Below are positions 13,923 to 26,998 of a stretch of 64,000 bases of DNA, in pieces. A program made the position numbers and the translations under genes. The DNA is from Archilochus colubris (Eukaryota > Chordata > Aves > Apodiformes > Trochilidae), in contig CM041083.1 of NCBI GenBank assembly GCA_023079485.1, positions 177,648,480 to 177,712,479 on the forward strand. Reading direction: 5' to 3'. Under the pieces are notes generated by a model. It was not told the origin of the DNA, ran no database searches, and saw only the letters and a list, made by a program, of their open reading frames with translations. Numbering within the stretch: the first letter of the stretch is position 1; each line of letters begins with the position of its first letter.

Positions 13923-14512
13923 GTAGCACGGGGCAGCCAAAAATGGCTCACATCCTCACCAGATACATTCATTCTCCTGGCCTTTGGAGGACATAAACCC
14001 CCTGTGTAGCGGGAGGAGCCCTTCTTGCTCCTAGGGCTGATCCTGAGGCCTCGGGGTTTAGCCCATTCCTGGACAATGTCCTAGGGCTGTTCCTGGGGCT
14101 CCAGGATCTACCCCTTCTTGCCTGCTCCTCGAGCTCCTCGAGCTGTGGACTTCTCCATCCTCACTGAAGAGTGAGAGCTCTCTCCATGGGTGTCAGCTGC
14201 TCTCTTATTGGCCCCCTGCTCCTGCACATGCTCAGGAGGGAGGCCAGACAGGTGAACCCACACCCACTCATCAATAACTCAGGGCACCTGGTCCTGTCTC
14301 ACTACACCCCTGGATCATGCTCTTTGAGGACCATACCCGGAGAGGAGGAAGGGAAGCTCATCCCTGAGGCATCCCAGCAGCCAGCAGGGAGCTTCCAGCT
14401 GGCACGAGTCCAGGTGGCCCTGGGTCCCAGGGGACAACTCCCAACTCATGCTGGAGGTGACATCTGAAGGAAGGAGGTGTCTTCACACACTCCTCCTGGG
14501 CAAGGGCAACTG
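13923..14512. mobile_element. GC-rich segment, possibly a decayed LTR or other insertion
   Basis: This stretch is markedly GC-richer than the AT-rich flanks, begins TGTAGCACGGGGCAGCC and stops at a T-rich run from 14513. Read on the minus strand it contains GGGGGCCAATAAGAGAGCAG, a CCAAT-box-like element resembling LTR promoters. It holds an internal 50-bp-period duplication. No terminal repeats, target-site duplication or coding sequence could be shown. It could equally be a GC-rich single-copy regulatory element. Confidence 0.3.
14031..14120. repeat. Imperfect tandem duplication, period 50 bp
   Basis: CTAGGGCTGATCCTGAGGCC at 14031 recurs as CTAGGGCTGTTCCTGGGGCT at 14081, with the following bases diverged but alignable. 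A shorter CTCCTCGAG doublet follows at about 14126-14141. Confidence 0.7.
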
Positions 14513-17502
14513 CTTTTTTATTTTTTTTGAGGGACTTATTTTCCCGAAAACCAAACAAATTTTGCCCAACAAATTGAACCTCAGGCCCCAGGATTTTGAA
14601 TAGAAGCCATCCCTCGTCTCTTCTTTAAACAGGGTATTTTAAAGCTCTGCAGAATTACAGTATGAGGCACGCTGCCTTCCATCTCCTTAATCCTCTGTAA
14701 ATTTACTTCGAAGAGTTGCTGCCAAAATACAATATGGCACTCGCACAGCACAGACTCCTCCAGCGGTGAGCACAAAGCAGCTTCTGTTCAGAGGGAATAT
14801 GTTGCAAGCCCATGAGTGACACACTGTGAGTGCGGAAGATTATGAGGCATATTCTGAAACTGAGCAAGCTATAAACACTTAATTTTTCAGAAACAGTCAC
14901 GTTACTTCTCTCATGCTGCTTGGCAAGCGTGTGTATGCAGAGCTTGGTGCATCCACGTAGCACACGTTGAACAAGCACCAAGTGCTGAGCAGCAGCCTGC
15001 CAGCAGCAAGGCAGAGCTGGGAGGAAACATTTCAAGTATGCACTTCAACACTCTGCTCAGTTTTTATAAGGCCCCGTGATCTTTATTTGTTTATTTTTAT
15101 TTCACTAGCCTCTCTCTTGAACTAAACTGACCTCAGACTGTACCATGGAGTTGTATTCATTGATCCCCTGGTGAATGCTCTCTAAACGATCAGGAATCAG
15201 GTCATGGCTTAGGACAACTGATCATTCCAAGAGGGAAGAATCTGTTGGAAGGGCCAGAGCCTTTTGTCTGTCTATGACCAGATGCTTCTGTGAAATAAGT
15301 AAGTCTAGACATAGCCAAGGGCTGGACCAAATCATTTATTGCACCAAAGCCACTCTCCTGCCTGATACCCAGGCCACCTGATTGTTGAAGTCACAAAGGA
15401 AAGAAGACCGCCTCGTGCAAAGCAGCTGTGTGCTCCTCATGTAATTGGAGAATATTTCTTAGTAACCATTTCAGCATATTTCTGAGTAACCTCCTTTCTG
15501 AGGAGGGAAAAAGATTTTTTCCTTTTTTAAATGAAAGTGTGTTAAGTGGTATGTTTCATTTCCCACCAAACGTCTGACTGAGCAAGGAATTATTCATTTG
15601 CTGGTTGCACTGCCTAGTGACCAAACCACCTCTGCCCACGGTAATGATTCAGAGAGGTGGGAATGTTCTCTCCAGCAATCAGAGCAAAGGAACTCTGTCT
15701 GTGAGATGGCAACTGAAACTGCCCAGCTGATTTCCCATCAACTTTGAAGATTAAGAAATTGTTGACATTCAGCCATCAAGTTTAAAAGCACCCCAGACTG
15801 TATTTCACTGACGTTTGCAGAGCCAACCCTTCTGTTACTGCCTCCTGTTATTCAGCAAGATGCTCTGACATGAAAATAGTAGCTTTGTGCTTCAGTAGCT
15901 TTGGTGTCTCCCACTGTCTACCCCACAGACCCAGTTTCCTGTACTGGCAGGGAGCAGGCACTGGTAGGTCTCCAGCCTTCCTGTTGTCTTCCAGGGCAAT
16001 ACATGCCTCAGAGCTGAAGGGCAGGCTCCAACTTTATAGACTGATAGCTGCAAACATCTAGTTTATCTAAGCTCTCTCAGACTATTTGATAAAAGAGCAA
16101 TTTACATCTTTCCTGCTTGTAGCTAAAAATAATAGCAAAAAAGTGTAGAGTGTTGCTAGTCCTGGCTGGTGTGCTAATTAGTTCTTTGCTAATTCTGCTT
16201 TATTGCTGGCAATGGTTATTGCTGAGTAATTACAGAGTTCCGATTAATCTGGCTTTCACTTGCTCTGTGGTGTAACAAGGGTAAGAACATGAGAAGTGTC
16301 AGTACTATGGATACCCAGATACTATTTCTGCTGTAGCAGAATTTTGTATTATTATAGTTATTTTGTGCAATGGTTTTAATAGCTGGAGGCAGACCTAGGT
16401 GAGCTGCAGAATGGAAAACCTGCATTTTCACTACATTAGCAGTCTGTTCTCTGCTTGAAGGAGCACATAAAACCCCCACAGCTTTCTATAAAAAAATGAA
16501 TGGAAAGGAAACTAGATGCTTCAGCCAAAATGCTAAAAATAGTAAATACACCAACACAGCCAAGTTGTCTGTTTCTTTCTCCTTTTGGTATGAACGAATA
16601 GCTGTGTATGTATAGCTATCATGCAGAAACTGCTTTAGTGTGGGTTCTTTATGTAGCTCTGTAGCTGTATGAACTTCAGCTTTCCTTCCAAAAGGGACTG
16701 AACAAAAGAAAGCAATGATTTCTGTGAAGAAAAATCCTAGAAGTATTTTAATTCAGATATCCAAAACATTTCAGTTAATTGGTAAAACTGCTCTGTGGTC
16801 TTTTCTTTGTGTTTTTGAAGTGTCCTTAGATGTGTATGTGCCACATGGAATATCTATGTGCTGCATCCTCATGTCTTCAGCCTCCAGGTAGTAGAAGGCA
16901 GGATTGGGTGCATCAGAATCAAAGGTGCTTGGGAAGGTAAATGAGAATTAAATGCTTCAAACATCTTTAAATATCTGCACTCTACTAGTTAGGAAATACA
17001 AGCACCCTTAAAATTCTGGCCTTTGAGTTCACTGCTCTCATATTGAAAGTTATCTGTATCTACTCAGTAAAATTAAATAAAATTTCCATTGGAAACTGGC
17101 TGAAGAGCTGTCTGAACACTAGTTCCACTGCTTCTGTGAGAAAATAACCTTTAATTTTACTTTCCCACACTTAGTACTGTTTTTGTGTTGGGGAAAAGTG
17201 TTTGGAAGGCACTTTCGTAAAAAATGGGCGCCTTTGTGAAGACAGAGTGAGGAAAGATTTTCTTTTTTTAGTAACCAAGTAATTGTTTCCTTTAATCTCT
17301 TTGTTTTTCTCATGACTCTAAAGATCAGCATAAAGCCATGTAATTAGTGGTTCTGGACTAGATCACTCTGAAGCACACAAACACACGCTAGTGTGACTCC
17401 ACTATTTATACAGTCAAAACAAAGGGTAAAATTTAGTTCACAATAACATCTTTACATAAACATGTGCCATTTTTTCAGTCACTGAAATAATTATAAAAAT
17501 AG

Positions 17503-17610
17503 TAGAATCATCAAAAAATAGAGGTTGTCTTGTCCAACACCTGCTCACAACAGAGCCAACTTCTGCACCACATCTGGCACTGCATAGGATCAATGTGACT
17601 CCAAAAAGGA
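17503..17610 (-). mobile_element. Highly diverged CR1 3' fragment (possible)
   Basis: AGAATCATCAAAAAATAGAG, then TTGTCTTGTCCAACACCTGC and TCACAACAGAGCCAAC, follow the order of the minus-strand CR1 3' end (agaatca...gaggttg...gtccaac...ctgctca...cagg), with gaps. The call rests on weak similarity. Confidence 0.45.
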
Positions 17611-18065
17611 TGATGGACCAAGTTGAAAATATCTGAGGAAAACAAAATTTTGTTTAGTATTAATTTACTGACTTTTCAGTTATTGATGGGGTCATAGGAA
17701 GATATTCTGGCAACTCGTTAGTAATATTTTTGTGGTAAACAGCAGCTGGAAAAAAGCATTAAGCATGCATTGAAGCTTTAATATTTAATTCTCTGAGAAA
17801 TAATGATAAAATACCAGATATCCATAAATTAAATATTAAACTTAATATTATAGATTTTTTTCACTACAGTCTTGAGGCATGATGAAATGTTAATAACATT
17901 GATATACTTCAGTAATAGTAATGGCAATACAGCTGTGAATCAGAAAAAGTAATCTGGCTGTGTGGGTACAGCCCTTGTACTTTCAGGCTAATGTCAGCCC
18001 TTTTACTAGATCATATATAGATGACAATTTCTGTGTAAACAGCTGAAATTCTGCTGTTTGGGCTA

Positions 18066-18085
18066 TTTTTTTTTTTTTTTTTTTT
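18066..18085 (+). repeat. Poly(T) tract, T20
   Basis: Twenty T residues are followed at once by CAG. This makes a strong acceptor-like polypyrimidine tract, discussed in the findings. Confidence 0.9.
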
Positions 18086-19540
18086 CAGAAGAAATACACA
18101 GGACATGTTTCTCAACAGGCTTTTTCATGGAAAGAGCTAATAAGAAAACAGTGAGATCTAAAGTCAGATCTGCTTGTAGTGTTAATCAGCTGATAGGGTC
18201 AGGTAATACTGATAACACCAGGTGGGAGCTCAGCACTTTGCAAGACATTCACTGTGCTAAAGCCATGGACTCTGACCTCTGTCTTGAATATTGGAGTTTT
18301 TATGTACATGCTGTATCTTAGAATGTCTCTTGCACTACAAATTGCTCATCTCACACAGAACTCCAGAAGAAAGTGCTTTAATCTTAATTTGTGATAAACA
18401 AGAACTGAGAAGCCGTCTTTATTAACACATCAAAGTATTGTCTCCAAAGGGAGTTAGTTTCATATTAATGTTCAGTGTTTAATATAAATTCACAGCATGA
18501 AGACCACCTCAGATGGGTACAGATTCTCTGATGTATATCTGATTGCTCACATGTAATTTGAACATCTACAGCACATGAAGGGTGTAATCAAAGAATAATT
18601 AATACATTGATAAGGAATTACGTTTTGTTCTGCTTATCTGCATAATTCAGAGAGAAAGTTTATGATGACAACACCTATCTTTTGGGGTGCTGTTTACATT
18701 TTCACTCAAAAGCATTCTCCTGCATTCCACAGTGCCTTTCATCTGATGAGCTCCAATTACAGTCTGGTCAATTAACTTCAGTGATGCACACATGCAAACC
18801 ACATTGGTACCGAGAGGTGTTGGAAGTCTGAAACTTGACCTTTAGGTTTAGGACACTGAGCTTGAAAACCCTGACACTAAATCTGTGCTTTTTATTGGAG
18901 ATTTGAGTACCCATGAGAGCTGAAACTAATGCTCAGACCAGCACTCCATCCTCCTGGGAGCCCTCTGAATGTCAGGTCACACCAGAGATCTTGTGAGGAT
19001 GGAGGGTGGCTGCAAGATGCAGTAGTGGGCTCCATTTGCTACATCCAAAATCAAACCAGAATTCCAGGGCAGAGTACCAGACAAAACACCTTGTGCAATT
19101 TACATCACTGAAGAAACATTCCTTGTGTACTGATGGAAGAATTTGCTGTTTCTGTAATTAAAGTATTAGCAATCTAATTGAAGAGTTAACCCAGGTACAA
19201 AGATAATAGCACTTATAGTTCCAAGAACAAAGTTATGGCAAGTTTCCAGTAGTGGTACAGCTGGAACCGATACATACATGCATCCTATTAGCTACACCAC
19301 ACCCTGATATTTTGCTTACCCTTCCTATTATTCTCTGAGTCCTAAAATCAATGGTGTTAGTCTTCCCCAAGAAGACAAGGTATGCAGAAGAACTTACAGC
19401 AAGTCTTCATCTGAAATTCTCCATTAGGAGAAGGATCATGTTGCTGGTAGAGATTTTCTTCTCCTCACTGTTGAGTTAGTTTAGGGTTATTTCTGGGTTT
19501 TTGGTTTTGGTTTTTTTTTTACCATTTCCTGGAATAGTCA

Positions 19541-20225
19541 CAGGATCACAGAATAGTTAAGGTAGGAGGGCATGTCTGGCGGTCAAGCCCAACCCCACTA
19601 CTCAAGCAAGGTCACCTACAGCTTACTGCTTAGGATGATATTCACATGACTTCAGAATATCTCCAAGGGCAAAGCCTCCATCGCCTTCCTGAGCAACACA
19701 CACCAGTGCTTGGTCACCCTCAGAGTGAAAAGGAGTTTCATGATGTTTAGACAGAGCCTCCTGTGTTTCAATGTGTACTTAATGCTTATCCCTGGGAACC
19801 ACTGAAGAGTTCCTGGCTCTGCCATTTTTTCACCCTCTCTTCAGCTGTTTATACACACAGATGAGATTCACCTGAGACTTCTCTTCCTCCAGATGAACAG
19901 ACTTGGTTCACTGAGCCTCTTCTCATCTGTCAGATGCTCCAGTTCCTTCATTATATTCATAGTTTTGTGCTGACTCATTCCAGTAAATCTATCTTCCTTT
20001 TACTTGGAAGCCCAGAACTGGACCCAGCACACCAGATGAAGCCTGAGAAGAGTTGGAGGATCACCTCACCTGAACTACTGGCATCACTCTTCCTAATGTG
20101 TCCCAGGATGTGTCCCCTTCTTTGCCAGAGGGACACACTGCTGCCTCATGTTGAACTTGGTGGCCATGCAACCCCTGGATCCTTTTCTACAAAGCTTCTT
20201 TGCAGGCTGTGGGCCACACACTTGC
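19541..20225 (-). mobile_element. Older, longer CR1 LINE fragment
   Basis: On the + strand it reads CAGGATCACAGAATAGTTAA at the CR1 3' end. It then follows the reverse of the CR1 tail: CTTGGTCACCCTCAGAGTGA, a CCTCTTCTCATCTGTCAGAT block, then CCCAGAACTGGACCCAGCAC and the upstream ORF2 region. Many substitutions and indels break the frame, so it is older than the copies at 12.7 and 21.7 kb. Confidence 0.82.
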
Positions 20226-21681
20226 TCTTTCTCTCTTCAAAAATAGTGATCCAATAGCTTGGGTATAACATGAATATCTAACATGACCCTATAACCTGAA
20301 TATATATAGGTGGAATGTTTCACCAACTACTTATAATTAGTATCTATTGGTTATGGAAGTATCCATGGTATATTGAAAAAATGACTTTATAGCAAATCTG
20401 GGTGGCAAGTGGGCACATGCTTGATGGTTATCTGAACATCATCTGGACTGAACATTTTCCTTCTAAATAGGACTTCAGCAGCAATTCTGGTCTTTGGGCC
20501 ACACTTTGGTCCATGGCAGATGATGCCTAGATCTCTTAAGTTAGAAACTCGAAAGCAGGAACTCATAAAATGAGAGCCTGTTTTAAAAAGTTGCCCCATA
20601 GTGACTCTATGAGTCACCGAAAGTTTTGGAATAGATTCCAAGGGACGGGGTTTTTATGCCTCCTCTACCCAGATGATAATGTTCCTTCCACATTAAAAGA
20701 CAATGTATTTTGTATTATAGCCCTTGAAAACTCAGAGTTGCCACACCTTTCTCCAAACACATTTTTCAGTGGAAATTCTCAAGTCCAGCTTTTGAACAGC
20801 AGACTAAGTAGGTGGGAAGAGCATCATGGAACTGGGGAATGGGTGGGTGGTACTCTGGCCTCCAAGTCTGTGCTGAGCCAAGACTCATGGGGGCTGTCTA
20901 AAGGTAGGAAAATGAATATAAATCCTAATTGTGAAGGGGGAGAATGTGCAGGGAACTGAGCTCTTAATCACTTCTGCCCATTAGCAATACCAGAATGTTT
21001 TCCTGAAACTAAAGGGAGGTGAGCCAGGTGTCCTTGTCAGCTCCCAATATATATATATTATCTGAATTTTATCTGTCTCATAAATCCTGTTAGTAGTTTC
21101 AGCTGGATAAAGTGTTCTCCTTGTTTCTTGTCATAAACTGCTGCAGTGTTCTTTTATGCAGCTGCCACATTTCATCCTAATGCAGCTGCATTTCACCCGG
21201 GGATGAAGTGATCCCCATATATAACTTTCATCTCAGGTTTTATAACCATTTAAAGTGACTCAGGATGAGATGTGGGGTGCATACTATTGTTTTATTAGTG
21301 TCATAACAAAGTGCTGCATTGTACAAATCAATTGTAAGTTAAGAGAAAGAGTGGTTTCAAAGAGATACTTGAAGGTAGTGAGAAAATTTTGTGGGTTAGG
21401 AGGGATTTTAAATACTGGTTTAGGCATTTAAAAGGAAGATGTTAAAAAAAGAAAAAAAATTAGCATTTAGTAAGGTTGTAGTAACTAAGTAGACACATGG
21501 GACAGCGGGTAGGAAAATATCAGAGAAACGAATGGCAGAGAGCAGAGAGTGACATTAGAACAACAACAAAAAAAATAGGAAAAAGGAAAAACAGCAATAA
21601 ATAGAAATAATCATTTATGATAAGCAGCAACCAAAAATCTGGAGACGACATTCAAAGGAGGACCTGAATGGTCCTAAGTGG

Positions 21682-22170
21682 TGGGCCCCTCAGTTTAGCA
21701 AGGATATCGAGGTCCTGAAGCAGGTCCAAAGGAAGGCAACCAGGCTGGTGAAGGGACTCGAGCACAGATCATATGAGGAGGGGCTGAGAGAGCTGGGGCT
21801 GTTCAGCCTGGAGAAGAGGAGGCTCAGAGGAGACCTCATCACTCTCCACAACTCCCTGAAAGGAGGGTGTAGCCAGGTGGGGGTTGGTCTCTTTTCCCAG
21901 ACGACTTTCAACAAGACAAGAGGGCACGGTCTTAAGTTGTGCCAGGGGAAGTTTAGGTTAGATATTAGGAAAAAATTCTTTACGGAGAGAGTAATCAGGC
22001 ATTGGAATGGGCTGCCCAGGGAAGTAGTGGATTCTCCGTCCCTGGAGATATTTAAAAAGAGACTGGATGTGGCACTCAGTGCCATGGTCTAGCAACCGCA
22101 ACGGTGGTAAAAGGGTTGGACTTGATGATCTCTGAGGTCCCTTCCAACCCAGCCAATTCTATGATTCTAT
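21682..22170 (+). mobile_element. CR1 LINE 3' fragment with intact ORF2 C-terminus
   Basis: This is the longest of the three young-looking copies. It encodes [24 protein letters not shown] sequence through [20 protein letters not shown] and ends [11 protein letters not shown] before the 3' UTR with its ATTCTATGATTCTAT terminus. It is nearly identical to the 12.7-kb copy but in the opposite orientation. The 5' boundary is placed where similarity to CR1 (GGGCCCCTCAGTTTAG) starts and is approximate. Confidence 0.94.
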
Positions 22171-23449
22171 CACATACCTGAACCTTACAATAGGGATGTG
22201 ACTTTTCAGCATCAGTGGGCACTACTAATTGTCATTTCTTTGGTATTATTGTTATGTCTGAGACTTTCAAATATTAGAGGGTAGAGTCCAAATCTCATTG
22301 CATTCTCATATTTAGGTACCTGATTGCACTGAACACTCTGTACCTCAGCAGAAGGAGTTGCTTAGAAGTCTGCATAGTGGGAGAATTCCCTGAGGAGCTG
22401 ATTTTATGCTAAAGACTCTTAAGGACATTGGTGGCTGCCTGGAAGGGAGGCTAATTGCTGTTAACTGGGAGGCCCTCCAGTTATTTTTTGCTCCTGAGGT
22501 CTTTATGTGTCCTTGCATCCTTGCTGGATTGATGTACTGGCTCCTTTGATGGTCCCTGGAAATCACTCCTGAGCTTAAGGAGCTCGTGGGGTATAGCACA
22601 TAGTATGAGGGGCTCTCCTACACTGCAGACTGTGGATGTTTTCCCTGTTGTTGAGATGCTATTTGCACAGCTGCCCTCAGAGTAATAGCTTGAGGGAAGC
22701 TGTTGTGTTATATACCTAGGTCTAGATGAGATCTAGATGTAAAAAAATATTAATTCAGGCACAATGTACCCAGTTTCATGCCTGGTGAACCTGCTATAAA
22801 TGTCAGGCCTACCAGTTTTACCAGTATCCCAATAATTTACAAAAGGAATTCAGCATAATCCTTCTACCCAAAGATGAGTTAGGTTCCTAAATCCTTGCAA
22901 GATTAATATACCTTTTTTCTTTCCTCTTGGGAAATGCAGTCTTGCTCAAGATAAAAATCTGAAAAGAAGTCTCCCAGCTGGGCTATGCAGAATTTGATTA
23001 TAGTAGGGAACAAAACAATTGTCATAGTGGTTGAAAGAAACAGTCTATATAGTTCAGACTATGTCTGAGTAATAGAAATGTCAGTAACTCAGAAGGAAAA
23101 GATATATAAGGGTCATCCAACAAGGAAAGAATAATCTCATAACACTGTCTTTAGTTTGATTTCATTTACTCTGTTCTAGAGAATCCTTTCCAAAATCTAG
23201 GGTGGTAGCAGTGAGGAGTCAGATAAGACTCCAGCTCATTACTGAGCCCACTCATCTCCTAATCCCAGTGTCCTTTGGCACTGAATTTTATCGATTGCTT
23301 TTAAAAAAATACTTTATCAGTTCAGATTGCCTTCCTTCTTTTTCATTCCACCCTTTTCATTATTCTCCTTGTCCTTGTGCTGCAAGATAGACGGAATAGA
23401 AGTTCCCAATTTCCTGTTTTTGTATTACCCCTGGTTTTGTACCCTTTTA

Positions 23450-23625
23450 TCATAACCTTTCCTAATCCATCTGTTCTCTGAGGTAAAGAGGCCCAATCTT
23501 TTCATCTCTCAGCATATGAGATTTTTGTTTGCCTGTCCCTTCGTAATCATGCTTCTCACTTTTGACCTTTCTAAGAAGTCAGACCATGAATGGACATCAT
23601 CTGACTATTATTCACCAGTTACAGA
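23450..23625 (-). mobile_element. Very old CR1-like fragment (possible)
   Basis: GAGGTAAAGAGGCCCAATCT, then TTTCATCTCTCAGCATATGA and a later GAAGTCAGACCATGAATGG, keep the order of the reversed CR1 ORF2 region (aggagg...cagcctctcctcat...gagatgctc...cccagaactggac). Divergence is high and the call is tentative. Confidence 0.3.
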
Positions 23626-25500
23626 GTTACACATAAAGAAACTACTCAGGAGCTTGAAAGGATCTTTTTCTATTGACATTTGAATTATATTCAGCCACAG
23701 TAGTTTAAAAGGTCCATATTTTATTGTGTTATTACTGGTGCCATAATATTCTGAGAAAGCTTAAGGTCCATTAAATTAACACTTTGACAGCTTTATTTGT
23801 TCCTTGCTTGCAGAACATAACCTTGCCTCTAATAGTAATTATACAGCATGCTATAAAATAATTCCAATGAAATTCCACTTTTGAAAACCTTATTATCAGG
23901 ATTTATTGAAGAGTGTGCATTGTGTAGTAAAGTAATACAGATTCATTGTAGGCTTATGTTTTGTTTTATCTAAGATATATTTACCCTATAAATGATAATT
24001 TTACAGGTGCATGGTACAGTTACCTTTATGGTATTATTGGAATTCTTCTGGAAAAGTCCTACAGAGTAAAATGAAATGGGGTAAAGCATTAGACCTCTAC
24101 CTAAAAGTATTCCCTGAAATGGAGTTCTCAGGAAATTATGCTAAAAGCCTAAATAATTTCAGAAACACCAATGTTCTTTGCATAAATATTTATATCATCC
24201 TATAAATGAAACTTCCAAATTTTCCTTTTTAACAAGTTCTGATTGGTGCAATGCAACATGAAAATGCCACAGAAAATTGTATTTGCCTGTGCTGAATTGC
24301 TAATTTGTCTTTATTAAAGACTTTTTCCTTAGGCAATATGAAAAGCTTAGTATTTTTCCATATTCTACATCAATATGCTTGTAGTGGTGAAACAAGACTA
24401 TAATCCAGTAGTTAAGGTATTAACCTGCTCTTTAGAAGCTATAGATGTGAGTTTCTGTTTTTCTGTGAATTTCCTGTGTGACCTTTGAAAGTCACCTTTT
24501 TTCCTATTTATAAATATTTTCCTGTTCTTTACAATTTAGCACCTCTACCCTGGTGTAGTCTAATGTCTTAGATCTGAAGTAGCTTTTTATTTCAATGGAA
24601 ATCTGTCAGTCTTTAGTCTGACATAGTAATTCTGTGACAGCAGCCTGATGGGTGTAGGTACCTAAGAACTTTAGAAATTAGGGATTTGGCCTGTCCAGAC
24701 CAGATTTTTAAGGGTATTAGTAACTGACAAGTAAAACAGCTGTATTTTTATGGGAAGTTAAAGCAGTCAAGCATCTGATTCCCACCAATCTTGCCTCTAG
24801 CCTTCTTCTGCAGTTTGGAAATCCCCATTTGTAATAAGAATAAGAGTTACATGGATAAATATCTTAAAGGTGTAGGGGCAGAAGAGTAACAAGCACCACA
24901 GAACTACCTCAGAGTGGACTGCAAGAAGAAACTGAAATGCACTGGACCTGTTCTTATACAGCTTCATCCTTCAGTGGAGCTTTCCTACAGATCCCATCTG
25001 CCCTTAGGACTGCAGTTCTGGGAAGACATGAGGGTACTGGCATGGCTTGTTGGTGACATGACAGGAGTATGGGAGAAAAGGATGCATCAGGTCCAGTAAG
25101 GCAAGGCTGAAGTTCTCCTGTCTAACTCCTACAGCTGCCTTGAGTATGAACCATCTGAGTAGTTTGTGAAGAATCGAAGTGTTGGGAGACAAAGACTGAG
25201 CAGACATTTCAGCCCCAGAATAGCATCCAGATGTTCTTTGGGAGGCAAGCCCAAACATACTTAACTCTAAGCATGGACTGAAAGCCACGTCCCAGCTCTG
25301 CTCAGAACAGCTGTCAGGTTTCCTGAACCTCTCCTTATTTTGGTCTACTTACATCTTAAATAAACAAATGGATCAGGGAGTTGCACTTCAATCTCTACTG
25401 TGCAATATATGCTTTGGGCTACTCTATCAGCATCTCTGATACACATTTAACTTAATACACAGTGGGAAAGCTCCAGGAAGGAAGATTAAGCAAGAAAAAA

Positions 25501-25523
25501 CAAAACAAAAAAAAAAAAAAAAA
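25501..25523 (+). repeat. A-rich tract
   Basis: A run of about 15-17 A residues is preceded by CAAAACAAAA. No adjacent retroposon body was recognised. Confidence 0.85.
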
Positions 25524-26898
25524 TAGAGGAAAACAAAGAAAGTATGGCTTGGCTGATCAAAGAGAAGTTTGACAAAGTTTTAAGTCCTAGCTTGCTACTG
25601 GTAGAAATGTGAAACTGAAAAGAGAAATTTGTTTACTGAAAGGATTCAACTGAAAACTAAAAAAGGAAACAACCCTGAGAATTCAAGTACTGTGGGATAT
25701 GGATGTTTCTCAATATTTGTGACGGAATTATCATCTAGCCTTAATAATTAATGATAGTCCTTAACTGCTGCCTAAGCAAATGGATAGCTTTAGGTAAATT
25801 ATCCCTGACTTGTTTTTTAAGTCAGCAAAACAGGACAGTGCTGCATAGGCACAAACCCACCATCAGTGGGGAGGCACTGGGGGGTGCATCAGTAGAATGC
25901 ACTGGGGTAAACAGCTTTTGGGTCACACCAAGGGGGATGCTGCTTGTAGGTTCATGGGGGCTCACATGCTTCTGGAAGGAGCCCCTGAGCACCAGAGTGT
26001 GACCCGTGTCCTCTCTCAAATCACTTTTCTCAGCATGACAGCCTTTCCCTGTGCTGTTGACAAGCTGCCTTTGAGTCTCACCTGTGAATATGTGTAGTTT
26101 TGGAGTCACATGTAGTTTTCCAGGTCCTTCAGTGTTGCATCAAGACAATGAAGCTGCTCCAAGCTCATTCAGACCCCGGTGTTGGACTGGGTGTGGGGAC
26201 AGAACTGGACTAACACTGCCAAAAGTATTTATATAATCTTCCTTCGACAGCTTCAGTGAGATCTTTTTGGTGGTGTACTCATACTTTCTCAAAGAAGTTT
26301 GAGTTGAAGTCTAACTAGCAAGCTAAAAAAGAAAATATTAGAATATGTGAACAGAAAGAGAAGGTGAAACTGGGCATCTCAAATTATGCTTTAAGTGTTA
26401 CAATATACAGTAATGAGAGAATCTATATTGCAATCAGAACTATAACTTAGATTACATTCCCAGAGCAAGATAATAGAAATCACCTTTGGCTTCTGCTGAG
26501 GGGTAAATCCTTGGTTGTGCCTTTTCACCTTAAATTCAGGAGCAGCAAAGAGGGGAATGGCTGGAGAAGGTGCCTTTAGCCAGTGGAAATACATTCATAT
26601 GAGCAAAGTCTTATTTTTGGCTAGGCCAGCAGCACACTGCACTTCTCCCCTTCTGATGTCCTCTGAATAAGTCCAAAAAGGAAAGAGGAAAGGAGGGAAC
26701 TGGACACACATGCAGGCTCAGTATCCTGGAAGCTATCTTAGAAAATCTTATACAAGGCTGAATCTGTTTGAGGTGATCATTGAGAAAAGGAGAATACTCC
26801 CAATAGTTTTCTTCATGTAAGATGTAGTCAAAGGGGTGAAGGCAGAAGTTCATCTGTCAACAGTATTTAAGTGTGTTACAGACAGGCTCATACTAAAG

Positions 26899-26998
26899 GA
26901 AAAAAACAACTCAAAATAAACAAAAAACCAAAGCAAAACAAAACAAACAAGCAGAATCACCCCCATAAACAACCAACCAACCAAAAAAAAAAAAAAAC
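26899..26998 (+). repeat. A-rich low-complexity region
   Basis: A/C-rich sequence with AAACAAAACAAACAA and CCAACCAACCAA-type units ends in a 15-base A run. It is low complexity, with no source element identified. Confidence 0.85.

Noticed and set aside
13905..14150. CpG island or STARD13 promoter
   Set aside because: The GC content is raised but CpG is sparse, and there is no start exon with a compatible frame. It is kept only as a possible insertion or regulatory block.
20570..20959. 129-residue + strand open frame with a donor-like gtagga near 20902
   Set aside because: No motif, no homology I recognise and no good upstream acceptor or start context. It fits a chance open frame.
21690..22092. 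Open frames on both strands, 114-131 residues
   Set aside because: The + frame is CR1 ORF2 tail. The - frame is its antisense shadow.
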